Shown: positions 1 to 6,642, numbered from the stretch's first letter. The stretch: 6,642 bases of DNA from Acidobacteriota bacterium (GCA_021778815.1 JAJYBW010000193.1:1-6642), one strand, 5' to 3'. The notes: a model not told the origin generated them from the letters alone. A program made the numbers and translations.

Positions 1-78
1 CTACAGGCGATTGGACGCATGGCCGGGTCCACATACGCACGCACGCGAGACAGGTTCGATATGGAGCGGCCGAAGTAG
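1..78 (+). CDS. 3' end of upstream gene, probably flavin reductase-family protein (partial)
   Basis: Frame 1 is open from the window edge to a TAG at 76-78 and gives a 25-residue C-terminus that includes IGRMAGSTYARTRDRFD and ends in ERPK. From memory of the family, a GRxxGxxYxRTRDRF-x-RP tail is typical of the flavin reductase-like FMN-binding split-barrel proteins (DIM6/NTAB type), which reduce or bind flavin in the cytoplasm. Third positions are mostly G or C, as in the downstream genes. The other two + frames are also open across most of this short stretch, so openness alone proves nothing; the call rests on the tail motif. The gene lies in the same orientation as fadN and ends 55 bp before it, so read-through into the fad genes is possible. 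Confidence 0.5.
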   Translation, partial: LQAIGRMAGSTYARTRDRFDMERPK

Positions 79-133
79 GATTTTCGGGTGCTGAATTTTC
101 TTAACCGCGACTTGCCTCCTGTACAAAGGTGTT
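79..133 (+). other. Short spacer upstream of fadN, no clear promoter
   Basis: These 55 bp separate the probable upstream gene end from the fadN start. The centre is relatively AT-rich (TGAATTTTCTTAA near 91-103), but I see no well-spaced pair of -35 and -10 elements and no palindrome resembling a FadR or TetR operator. Either the promoter is unlike the sigma-70 consensus or fadN is transcribed together with the gene upstream. Confidence 0.5.
125..129 (+). promoter_or_regulatory. Ribosome binding site of fadN
   Basis: AAAGG lies 4 nt before the ATG at 134 and is followed by TG, giving AAAGGTG, a partial match to the anti-Shine-Dalgarno complement. The spacing is a little short but usable. It supports the ATG at 134, which also places the Rossmann motif at the expected distance from the N-terminus. 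Confidence 0.55.
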
Positions 134-2542
134 ATGTCATCCGCTGACACAATCGACTCGATCCAACGCGTCGCCATCCTGGGTGCAGGGACCATGGGCG
201 CACGCATTGCTGCGCACATCGCAAATGCAGGATTTCCAGTGCTGCTTCTGGATCTGGTATCGGAGGGCGCGCCGGATCGAGATGCCCTGGCGGCGCGATC
301 CTTGGAAAACTTGAAGAAGGCCAAGCCTCCGGCATTTGTCGATCCCGCTGTGGTGCGTCACATCAGCGTAGGGAATTTTGAAGATGACCTGGAGAAGTTG
401 CAGGCGTGCGATTGGATCCTCGAGGCGGTGGCAGAGAATCTCGATATCAAACGTGCGCTGCTGAATCAGGTTGCGCCCTACGTGCGCGACAACGCCATCG
501 TGACCACCAACACCAGCGGCCTGCCGGTCGGGCTGATTGCGAAGGACATGCCGGAGTCATTTCGGCGGCGATGGCTGGGGACGCATTTTTTTAATCCGCC
601 CCGCTATATGCGACTGGTGGAGCTCATCGTTACGCCGGAGACTGATCCGCAGGCGGCGGCGTCCGTCGAGAACTTCGCGCAGGTGTACCTGGGAAAGTTG
701 GTCGTTCGCGCCCACGACACGCCCAACTTCATCGCCAATCGTCTCGGCACGTTTGTCATGCTGAATACATTTCGCACCATGCTGGACCAGGGATTGAGCA
801 TCGAGGAAACGGATGCGCTGACGGGAGCCGCGATTGGATGGCCGAAGACGGGGACGTTTCGGCTGGCGGATATGGTTGGCATCGACGTGCTGGTGCACGT
901 AGCACGAAATTTTGCTGCGAGTTCCAGAGACGAGCGCGCTGACGTTGAGGTTCCCGCAGTGCTGGAACAGATATTCGAGCACAAATGGTTTGGAGACAAA
1001 TCGGGGCAGGGTTTTTATAAGAAGCAGCGCGGTGCGGATGGTAAAGAGGAACGACTCGTTCTCGACTTGAGTTCGCTGGAGTATCGGCCTGCGGAGCGAC
1101 CGAAGATGCCGGCACTGGAGATGGCGAAGAGCCATGAGTCTACTGCGGCGAGGATTCGAGCCTTACTGGCGGGCAATCCAGAGCGCGACCAGGCAGCGAA
1201 ATTTTATTGGCAGATTCTCCCAGAATTATGGGCATACGCGGCCAATCGCATTGGAGAGGTCGCGGACACGGTGGTCGATATTGATCGTGCCATGAAGGCC
1301 GGATTCAATTGGGAGCTGGGGCCGTTTGAGATGTGGGATGCTGCCGGTTTTCTCGACACAATTGAGAGGATGCGGCGACGCGGTCAGGCTATTCCTCCAA
1401 TAGTAGAACGCATGGTATCTGACGGGGTGAACTCCTGGTATCGCAATGAGGGTGGCGAGTTTTTCGATATCGCGTCCGGAGAATATCGGCCGGTTGTGGA
1501 ACCGCTGGGCACGTGGAGCGTGGCGAGGGCGAAACGGACCCATGGAGTGGTCGAGAAAAATCCAGGCGCATCGCTCATTGATCTTGGCGATGGAATTGCG
1601 TGCATAGAGTTTCATTCCAAAATGAACACTCTGGGTGAAGACATCGTGGGGCTTGTGCAGCGCGCGCTGAGGCAGGGCAGCGATGCGACGCGAAACTTTA
1701 AAGGGTTTGTCATTTGCAACGACGCTGCCAATTTTTCTGCGGGCGCAAATTTGATGCAGGTACTGCTGGCCATCCAGGATGAAGAATGGGACGAGCTGGA
1801 TGGGTATGTTCGCGAATTCCAGGCGATGACGCAGGCGATTCGATTGTGTGTGCGGCCGGTGATTGTTGCTCCGTTCGGAATGTGCCTGGGCGGCGGAGCG
1901 GAGGTTGCATTGCATGCTGCCGCGCGACAAGCGCACATCGAGCTCTACATGGGATTGGTGGAAACCAGCGTGGGATTGCTGCCCGCGGGCGGCGGATGCA
2001 AGGAAATGACGTTGCGTGCGATTGAAATTGCTAACGCTGTCCGGAGCGGTCACCGTAGTGACTCGGTAGAAATGCACGATACCATGCGGACTGTGTTCGA
2101 GACGATTGCCATGGCGAAAGTTTCGAGCTCCGCTGTGGAGTCTAGGAAGCTGCATTTGATGCGCGAGGCCGATGGGATTTCGATGAATCGCGAGCGGCTG
2201 CTTACCGAAGCGAAATCAGAAGCTGCGAGGCTGGCGGATGCTGGGTACGTTCCGCCGCTGCCGCGGACGGATATTCCCGCGCCGGGTGAAGGCATGCTCG
2301 CGAACCTGAAACTCGGCATTCATATGATGCGAGAGGCGGAATTTATCAGCGATCACGACGTGAAGATTGCGCGCCAGGTGGCCCATGTGTTGTGCGGAGG
2401 CGCGGTCACGCCGGGTACGCGGGTCACCGAACAATATTTTCTCGATTTGGAACGTGAAGCATTTCTGTCGCTGTGCGGAGAACCAAAGACGGTGGAGCGC
2501 ATCACGGCCACGTTGAAAACAGGGAAGCCACTGCGGAATTAG
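134..2542 (+). CDS. fadN: FadN-type 3-hydroxyacyl-CoA dehydrogenase / enoyl-CoA hydratase
   Basis: This 802-residue cytoplasmic fusion enzyme should carry out the second and third steps of beta-oxidation: hydration of trans-2-enoyl-CoA, then NAD-dependent oxidation of the 3-hydroxyacyl-CoA. Residues 12-190 form the NAD-binding domain, with GAGTMG at 17-22, the aspartate ending the second strand at D40, and the catalytic His151 in GTHFFNPP; E163 fits its partner glutamate. Residues about 192-296 (PNFIANRLG, GQGFY) and 355-440 (NRIGE, GFNWELGPFEMWD) are the two dehydrogenase C-terminal domains. Residues about 480-700 are a crotonase fold with FSAGANL at 534-540, GMCLGGGAE at 582-590 and LVETSVGLLPAGGG at 608-621; E590 and E610 match the two catalytic glutamates. 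The dehydrogenase-then-hydratase order is that of Bacillus FadN (about 789 residues) and the reverse of enterobacterial FadB. It is the first gene of the fadN-fadA-fadE run. No key residue is missing. Confidence 0.95.
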   Translation: MSSADTIDSIQRVAILGAGTMGARIAAHIANAGFPVLLLDLVSEGAPDRDALAARSLENLKKAKPPAFVDPAVVRHISVGNFEDDLEKLQACDWILEAVAENLDIKRALLNQVAPYVRDNAIVTTNTSGLPVGLIAKDMPESFRRRWLGTHFFNPPRYMRLVELIVTPETDPQAAASVENFAQVYLGKLVVRAHDTPNFIANRLGTFVMLNTFRTMLDQGLSIEETDALTGAAIGWPKTGTFRLADMVGIDVLVHVARNFAASSRDERADVEVPAVLEQIFEHKWFGDKSGQGFYKKQRGADGKEERLVLDLSSLEYRPAERPKMPALEMAKSHESTAARIRALLAGNPERDQAAKFYWQILPELWAYAANRIGEVADTVVDIDRAMKAGFNWELGPFEMWDAAGFLDTIERMRRRGQAIPPIVERMVSDGVNSWYRNEGGEFFDIASGEYRPVVEPLGTWSVARAKRTHGVVEKNPGASLIDLGDGIACIEFHSKMNTLGEDIVGLVQRALRQGSDATRNFKGFVICNDAANFSAGANLMQVLLAIQDEEWDELDGYVREFQAMTQAIRLCVRPVIVAPFGMCLGGGAEVALHAAARQAHIELYMGLVETSVGLLPAGGGCKEMTLRAIEIANAVRSGHRSDSVEMHDTMRTVFETIAMAKVSSSAVESRKLHLMREADGISMNRERLLTEAKSEAARLADAGYVPPLPRTDIPAPGEGMLANLKLGIHMMREAEFISDHDVKIARQVAHVLCGGAVTPGTRVTEQYFLDLEREAFLSLCGEPKTVERITATLKTGKPLRN

Positions 2543-2546
2543 AGGG
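2542..2546 (+). promoter_or_regulatory. Ribosome binding site of fadA overlapping the fadN stop
   Basis: GAGGG begins on the last base of the fadN TAG stop and lies 5 nt before the fadA ATG at 2552. Ribosomes ending fadN therefore cover the fadA initiation site, which suggests translational coupling of the two subunits of the oxidation complex. Confidence 0.65.
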
Positions 2547-2551
2547 TCAGC

Positions 2552-3736
2552 ATGAAGGATGCATTCATCGTGAGCGCGGTGCGGACGGCAGTCGGAAAAG
2601 CGCCTAACGGTGCTCTTCGTTCCACGCGGCCAGACGATCTGGGAGCGATCGCGGTGCGGGGAGCTTTCGATCGAATTCCGCAGCTCGACGTGAAGTGGAT
2701 TGAAGACGTCATTATTGGCTGCGCGATGCCTGAGGCGGAGCAGGGTCTGAACCTGGCGAGAATTATTTCTTTGCGGGCGGGGCTGCCGGTGGAAGCTTCC
2801 GCGATGACGATTAATCGCTACTGCGCCTCTGGGCTGCAATCGATCGCGCTTGCGGCGGATCGAATTCGCGGCGGCTCCGCGGAGGTGATTATTGCGGGAG
2901 GGGTAGAGTCCATGTCCATGATTCCCATGGGCGGCAACAAAATCGCAGCCAATCCCTGGCTGGTGGAACACTATCCCGACAGCTACATGTCGATGGGACT
3001 GACGGCGGAGCGAGTCGCGAAGCATTATGGAATTTCACGCGAGGATTCTGACCGGTTTGCACTTGGCAGCCATCAAAAGGCGCTTGCTGCAATCCGGGAG
3101 CGCAAGTTTGAGGACGAAATTGTGCCTGTGACGGTTACAATTACGGATTTCCACCCTGGGGGTACACCGGTACAGCGGGAAATGGAATTTCGAGTTGACG
3201 AAGGTCCCCGCGCAGACACGTCATACGAAGCTCTTGAGAAGCTTCGGCCAGTGTTTCACGCACATGGAAGGGTGACCGCTGGGAATTCCTCGCAAACGTC
3301 GGATGGAGCGGCGGCGGCGGTCGTGGTGTCTGAGGAGATTGCGGTTTCTTTGGGGCTGAAGCCGCTGGCCCGGCTGGTAGCCTTCGCGACAGCGGGATGC
3401 CTTCCGGAGGAGATGGGAGTGGGACCCGTGTATGCGATTCCCAAAGCGCTGAAACAGGCCGGGCTCACATTGGAGCAGATGGACGTGATTGAGCTGAATG
3501 AAGCTTTTGCGGCGCAATCGCTGGCGGTGATGAAGCTGTTAGGCATGGATCCGGCGAAGGTGAACGTCAATGGAGGTGCGATCGCATTGGGGCACCCACT
3601 GGGCTGCACGGGTGCGAAACTGACGGCGACCATCTTGCGCGAGTTGCAGCGGCGGAAAAAGAAATATGGATTGGTCACGATGTGCGTTGGTGGCGGAATG
3701 GGCGCGGCTGGAATTTTCGAGAATCTTCAAGACTGA
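2552..3736 (+). CDS. fadA: Acetyl-CoA C-acyltransferase (3-ketoacyl-CoA thiolase)
   Basis: This 394-residue degradative thiolase should cleave 3-ketoacyl-CoA with free CoA to give acetyl-CoA and an acyl-CoA two carbons shorter, the last step of each beta-oxidation turn. The length is normal for the family. The nucleophile is Cys91 in NRYCASGLQ. The NEAFA motif is at 316-320, the active-site His348 is in GGAIALGHPLGCTGA (341-355), and the second catalytic Cys378 is in MCVGGGMG near the C-terminus. The N-terminus (DAFIVSAVRTAVGK) is the standard thiolase first strand. The start is fixed by the Shine-Dalgarno sequence and by the 9-bp gap to fadN. The neighbouring FadN argues for a role in fatty-acid breakdown rather than in acetoacetyl-CoA synthesis, and FadN and FadA probably act together as a complex. 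Motifs alone do not set chain-length preference. Confidence 0.95.
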   Translation: MKDAFIVSAVRTAVGKAPNGALRSTRPDDLGAIAVRGAFDRIPQLDVKWIEDVIIGCAMPEAEQGLNLARIISLRAGLPVEASAMTINRYCASGLQSIALAADRIRGGSAEVIIAGGVESMSMIPMGGNKIAANPWLVEHYPDSYMSMGLTAERVAKHYGISREDSDRFALGSHQKALAAIRERKFEDEIVPVTVTITDFHPGGTPVQREMEFRVDEGPRADTSYEALEKLRPVFHAHGRVTAGNSSQTSDGAAAAVVVSEEIAVSLGLKPLARLVAFATAGCLPEEMGVGPVYAIPKALKQAGLTLEQMDVIELNEAFAAQSLAVMKLLGMDPAKVNVNGGAIALGHPLGCTGAKLTATILRELQRRKKKYGLVTMCVGGGMGAAGIFENLQD

Positions 3737-3767
3737 GGGGCAACATGGTCCAGCATCCGCAACAACA

Positions 3768-3772
3768 GGGAG
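3768..3772 (+). promoter_or_regulatory. Ribosome binding site of fadE for the ATG at 3781
   Basis: GGGAG sits in the purine run AGGGAGAGAG (3767-3776), 8 nt before the ATG at 3781. A competing site, GAGGGG at 3735-3740, lies 4 nt before an in-frame ATG at 3745. The downstream site is preferred because it gives a 593-residue protein, almost exactly the length I recall for Bacillus FadE (594). Confidence 0.6.
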
Positions 3773-3780
3773 AGAGTCTC

Positions 3781-5562
3781 ATGAATAGGCCGGATCAGAA
3801 ACATATAAATCACGGAAAGGGCGGCAGTTTCCTGATCGAGGAGACTGAGCCGCCAGCGATCTTTACAGCGGAAGATTTTTCCGACGAACAGCGCCAAATT
3901 GAGCGCACGACAGTCGAATTCGCTGAGAAGCAAATCTTCCCGGAGATTGCCGCCATTGAGGCGAAGGATCTTGAGGTCACACGTCGCTTGCTTCGGGAAG
4001 CAGGTGACCTGGGGCTGATGTCGGTCGACGTTCCGGAAGAGTATGACGGCCTACAAATGGATAAGGTCACGTCGGCGTTGATTGCGGAGAAAATTGCAAT
4101 CTGCGGCAGCTTCTCGGTCTCCTTCAGCGCGCACGCGGGGATTGGCACATTGCCGCTGGTCTGGTACGGGACGGCGGAACAGAAAAAAAGATTTCTACCT
4201 CGACTGGCTGCCGGCGAATGGATTGCGGCGTATGCGCTGTCGGAGGCATCCTCGGGGTCTGACGCGATGAATATTCGCACGCGTGCAACTCTGTCCGACG
4301 ACGGAAAGCACTTCCTGTTGAACGGCGAGAAAATGTGGACTTCGAACGCCGGCATTGCCAGCCTGTTCACAGTGTTCGCGAAAATCGATGGAGAGAAGTT
4401 TGCGGCGTTCTTAATTGAGGCGGGAACAGCCGGGCTGACGGTGGGCCCGGAAGAACACAAGATGGGAATTCGCGGCTCTTCCACCTGCCCGCTGGTGCTG
4501 ACGGATTGCAAAGTGCCGGTTGAAAATCTATTGGGCGAGGCTGGGCAAGGGCATCGCATCGCCTTCAATATTTTGAATGTGGGGCGATACAAACTAGGCG
4601 CGGCGGCAATCGGCGGCGCGAAATATGCCTTTCGCACAGGCGTTCGGTATGCCAAGGAACGGATTGCGTTTTCGAAACCGATCGCCTCCTTCGGGCTGGT
4701 ACAGCAGATGATCGCCGACAGCGCGGCCGGAATTTATGCGGGCGAATCGTTGGTGTATCGCGTGATCGGAGCGATTGACGCGTCGCTGGCGGAAGCGAAG
4801 AATAGCGACGCCGCCACGACCGTGGAAACGCAAAAGCATATTGAGGAATATGCGATCGAATGCTCGATTGTGAAAGTTTGGTGCTCAGAAATGTTGGAGC
4901 GACTGGTCGATCAGATGGTGCAGTTGCACGGCGGATATGGATATGTGGAAGATTATTCCGCGGAACGCGCCTATCGCGATTCGCGAATCAATAAAATTTT
5001 CGAGGGCACCAATGAGATCAATCGGCTGATTATCAGCGGATGGATGTTGAAGCGCGCCATGCAGGGGAGGCTTGCCCTGATGCCCGCGATCCAGAGGGTG
5101 ATGGATGAGGTGATGGCGGGGCCAAAGTCGCGTGACGAGCGAAGCGGCGAGCTTGCGGCGCAGCATCTGTTGCTGGCCAATGCGAAGAAGATGACCCTCT
5201 TTTGCGCCGGCGCCGCCTCAGAGAAATTCGGTACGGAATTGGCAGACCAGCAGGAGATCATGGGTGCGTTGGCTGACATGATCATGGGGGTGCTGGTGCT
5301 GGAGTCCGCGATTCTGCGAGCGGAGAAGATGCAAGGCCGTAGCCCGCTGGCCGTGCGGATGACGAAATATTATGCGGACCGCTCGTTCCGCGTACTGGAG
5401 ACCGCAGCGGAGCGGATCCTTGGCGCGGTCGCCGATGGCGATGCGCTGCGCACACGGATGACAATTTTTCGCCGGTTCGCGAAGCACGAGCCGGAAAATA
5501 CGTTTGCTCTTGGCCGGGAAATCGCCACAGCGATCACCGAAGCTGGACGGTACACGCTTTAG
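3781..5562 (+). CDS. fadE: FadE-type long-chain acyl-CoA dehydrogenase
   Basis: This FAD enzyme should catalyse the first step of beta-oxidation, acyl-CoA to trans-2-enoyl-CoA, passing electrons to electron-transfer flavoprotein. From the chosen start it has 593 residues. Residues about 34-145 are the helical N-terminal domain. Residues 150-250 are the beta-domain, with AYALSEASSGSDA at 150-162 and MWTSNAG at 185-191. Residues 255-420 are the C-terminal helical domain, with QLHGGYGYVEDY at 381-392 and IFEGTNEINR at 406-415; E408 aligns with the catalytic base. About 170 further residues follow the core, as in Bacillus FadE and mitochondrial VLCAD/ACAD9, and differ from ordinary dehydrogenases of about 380 residues. 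I see no signal peptide or membrane segment. Start choice: the frame is open back to an ATG at 3682 inside fadA, but 3745 and 3781 are the only starts with Shine-Dalgarno sequences. The gene lies 44 bp after fadA. Its TAG stop shares two bases with the stop of the convergent gene. Confidence 0.92.
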   Translation: MNRPDQKHINHGKGGSFLIEETEPPAIFTAEDFSDEQRQIERTTVEFAEKQIFPEIAAIEAKDLEVTRRLLREAGDLGLMSVDVPEEYDGLQMDKVTSALIAEKIAICGSFSVSFSAHAGIGTLPLVWYGTAEQKKRFLPRLAAGEWIAAYALSEASSGSDAMNIRTRATLSDDGKHFLLNGEKMWTSNAGIASLFTVFAKIDGEKFAAFLIEAGTAGLTVGPEEHKMGIRGSSTCPLVLTDCKVPVENLLGEAGQGHRIAFNILNVGRYKLGAAAIGGAKYAFRTGVRYAKERIAFSKPIASFGLVQQMIADSAAGIYAGESLVYRVIGAIDASLAEAKNSDAATTVETQKHIEEYAIECSIVKVWCSEMLERLVDQMVQLHGGYGYVEDYSAERAYRDSRINKIFEGTNEINRLIISGWMLKRAMQGRLALMPAIQRVMDEVMAGPKSRDERSGELAAQHLLLANAKKMTLFCAGAASEKFGTELADQQEIMGALADMIMGVLVLESAILRAEKMQGRSPLAVRMTKYYADRSFRVLETAAERILGAVADGDALRTRMTIFRRFAKHEPENTFALGREIATAITEAGRYTL

Positions 5563-5581
5563 CCGGCGAGGATCAGCTTCG
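5538..5581. repeat. 8-bp inverted repeat centred on the shared stop codons
   Basis: CGAAGCTG at 5538-5545 is the exact reverse complement of CAGCTTCG at 5574-5581, with a 28-nt gap. The midpoint, 5559.5, falls at the shared stop codons of fadE and the convergent dehydrogenase. Each arm lies within the end of a coding region. No T-run follows on either strand and the loop is long, so it is not a standard intrinsic terminator. It may be coincidental. Confidence 0.4.
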
Positions 5582-6642
5582 CAATCGTCGCCAGCTGCAT
5601 GTTGGACGTGCCCTCGTAGATTTTTCCAATCTTGGCATCGCGATACAGCTTTTCAACGGGATAATCTTTCACGAATCCATAGCCGCCGAAGATTTCGACT
5701 GCCTGGCTGGCGACCCGCTCTGCAACTTGCGAGACAAAATACTTTGCCATGGCCGCTTCCTTCACAAAAGGGATGCCTGCATCTTTCATCCGCGCCGCGT
5801 TGTAGACCATGAGGCGCGCGGCTTCAATCTCGATCGCCATTTCCGCCAGAGTGAATTGAACCGCCTGAAATGTGGCGATGGACTTGCCGAACTGTTGGCG
5901 TTCCTGGCTGTACTTGGCGGCGTGATTCCATGCGCCCTGCGCGAGTCCCAGCATTTGCGCGGCAATTCCAATGCGCCCTTCGTTCAGCGTTTCAATGGCG
6001 ATTTTGTAGCCTTTGCCGGGCTGACCCAGGACATTGGCGACGGGCAGGCGACAGTCATCGAGCAACAATTCGCAGGTGGATGAAGCACGAATTCCAAGCT
6101 TGTCTTCTTTATGGCCTACCTGAAAACCGGGCGTCTCGCGCTCGATAATAAATGCCGTAATCCCCTTGTAGCCGGCGGAAGGATCGACGGTTGCGAACAC
6201 GATAAATAGGTCCGCCTCAGCGGCATTCGAAATCCACAGCTTGCGGCCGTTCAGGACGTAGGAGTCGCCATCCAATCGCGCCTGCGTCTTCAAGCTGAAC
6301 GCATCCGACCCGGAGCTGGCCTCGCTGAGCGCGTAGGCGCAGATGGTATCGGTGTTAGTGCGCGGCAGATATTTCTTCTTTTGTTCTTCGTTGCCATAGC
6401 GAAGCAGCGCGTTCACCGTCAACGTATTCTGGACATCGACAATCACGCCAATCGCGGGATCGACGGCAGATATTTCTTCGACGGCTAAGATCGAGCCAAG
6501 GAAGGATCCTTCGAACCCGCCATACTCCTCCGGAGTTTCCATGCCGAGAATGCCCATCTCAAACATTTGCGGCAGCAGGGAAGGATGAATCTTCTGGGCC
6601 TCGTCCATTTCCCGGACAAGGGGTGCGATTTTATTCTGCGCA
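5559..6642 (-). CDS. Short/branched-chain acyl-CoA dehydrogenase (ACADSB-like), 5' end outside window
   Basis: This FAD-dependent acyl-CoA dehydrogenase passes electrons to electron-transfer flavoprotein. The frame has an ATG at 6608-6606 but stays open to the window edge, and the 11 extra codons (AQNKIAPLVRE) read as family sequence. The true start is therefore beyond 6642, with perhaps 20-25 residues missing. Counting from the ATG at 6608, PEEYGG is at 26-31, AYALSEASSGSDA at 91-103, KLWISNA at 123-129, LGIRASSTC at 171-179, EGRIGIAAQMLGLAQG at 210-225, RQQFGK at 237-242, FGGYGFVKDYPVEKLYRDAKI at 307-327 and IYEGTSNMQL at 330-339. E332 is the expected catalytic base. The EGRIGIAAQMLGLAQG and KDYPVEK stretches closely resemble, from memory, human short/branched-chain dehydrogenase (ACADSB), which acts on 2-methylbutyryl-CoA and similar short substrates. 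Butyryl-CoA dehydrogenase activity is the main alternative, as sequence alone does not settle specificity. The gene converges on fadE and so must have its own promoter, outside this window. Confidence 0.92.
   Translation of the reverse strand, partial: AQNKIAPLVREMDEAQKIHPSLLPQMFEMGILGMETPEEYGGFEGSFLGSILAVEEISAVDPAIGVIVDVQNTLTVNALLRYGNEEQKKKYLPRTNTDTICAYALSEASSGSDAFSLKTQARLDGDSYVLNGRKLWISNAAEADLFIVFATVDPSAGYKGITAFIIERETPGFQVGHKEDKLGIRASSTCELLLDDCRLPVANVLGQPGKGYKIAIETLNEGRIGIAAQMLGLAQGAWNHAAKYSQERQQFGKSIATFQAVQFTLAEMAIEIEAARLMVYNAARMKDAGIPFVKEAAMAKYFVSQVAERVASQAVEIFGGYGFVKDYPVEKLYRDAKIGKIYEGTSNMQLATIAKLILAG

Noticed and set aside
11..40. Possible promoter with TTGGAC at 11-16 as a -35 element
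   Set aside because: No acceptable -10 hexamer occurs at 16-18 bp spacing (ATACGC is the nearest), and the stretch probably encodes the end of the upstream gene.
557..1135. 192-codon minus-strand open frame opposite fadN
   Set aside because: It is a shadow of the fadN NAD-binding and C-terminal dehydrogenase domains with no supporting motif.
2049..2062. Small hairpin GTCAC-CGTA-GTGAC inside fadN
   Set aside because: It has 5-bp arms in the middle of a coding region with no T-run; this is expected by chance in sequence of this length.
1226..2155. 309-codon open frame on the minus strand opposite fadN
   Set aside because: It lies wholly antisense to fadN, is rich in His and Arg as expected for a GC-driven shadow frame, shows no family motif, and the + strand frame has intact catalytic motifs across the same bases.
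2216..3025. 269-codon open frame on the minus strand spanning the fadN-fadA boundary
   Set aside because: It is antisense to two recognisable genes, is Arg/His/Gln-rich in composition, and has no recognisable domain.
3682..3744. Earlier fadE start at 3682 inside fadA
   Set aside because: It would overlap fadA by 55 bp and add an Arg/Trp-rich N-terminus (MRWWRNGRGW) that is simply fadA sequence read out of frame; no Shine-Dalgarno sequence precedes it.
3810..4655. 281-codon minus-strand open frame opposite fadE
   Set aside because: It is Ser/Pro/Ala-rich, typical of an antisense frame to a GC-rich gene. FadE motifs are continuous on the + strand.
5559..6608. Convergent dehydrogenase as a complete 349-residue protein starting at the ATG 6608-6606
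   Set aside because: The frame remains open to the window edge and the 11 preceding codons read as conserved family sequence, so the gene is cut by the window rather than short.

Overview
The window is a compact fatty-acid beta-oxidation locus from a bacterium whose base composition looks to be in the high 50s % GC by eye. The gene set (a FadN-type HAD-ECH fusion, a FadA thiolase and a long FadE-type acyl-CoA dehydrogenase) matches the Bacillus fadN-fadA-fadE arrangement, which also occurs outside Firmicutes. The GC content and protein flavour suggest an Acidobacteriota-like soil bacterium. That placement is inference only; there is no rRNA or other marker in the window.

Layout on the + strand: positions 1-78 read as the last codons of an upstream gene, probably a flavin reductase-family protein. 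A 55-bp spacer follows, then fadN (134-2542), fadA (2552-3736) and fadE (best start 3781, end 5562). The gaps are 9 bp and 44 bp and every start has a plausible Shine-Dalgarno sequence, so the three genes look like one operon. On the - strand, a second acyl-CoA dehydrogenase of the short/branched-chain (ACADSB-like) type runs from beyond the right edge of the window to 5559. It converges on fadE, and the two stop codons share two base pairs.

Together the + strand genes cover all four steps of the beta-oxidation spiral: FadE (dehydrogenation), the C-terminal crotonase part of FadN (hydration), the N-terminal part of FadN (NAD-linked oxidation) and FadA (thiolysis). Acyl-CoA synthetase and electron-transfer flavoprotein, which would complete the pathway, are not in the window. 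The convergent dehydrogenase would add capacity for short or 2-methyl-branched acyl-CoAs.

All catalytic residues I could place are intact, and I see no frameshift, mobile element, CRISPR array, RNA gene or intrinsic terminator. I do not see an undescribed system here. The oddest features are the convergent junction with no spacer, which is centred on an 8-bp inverted repeat, and the two competing start sites of fadE.
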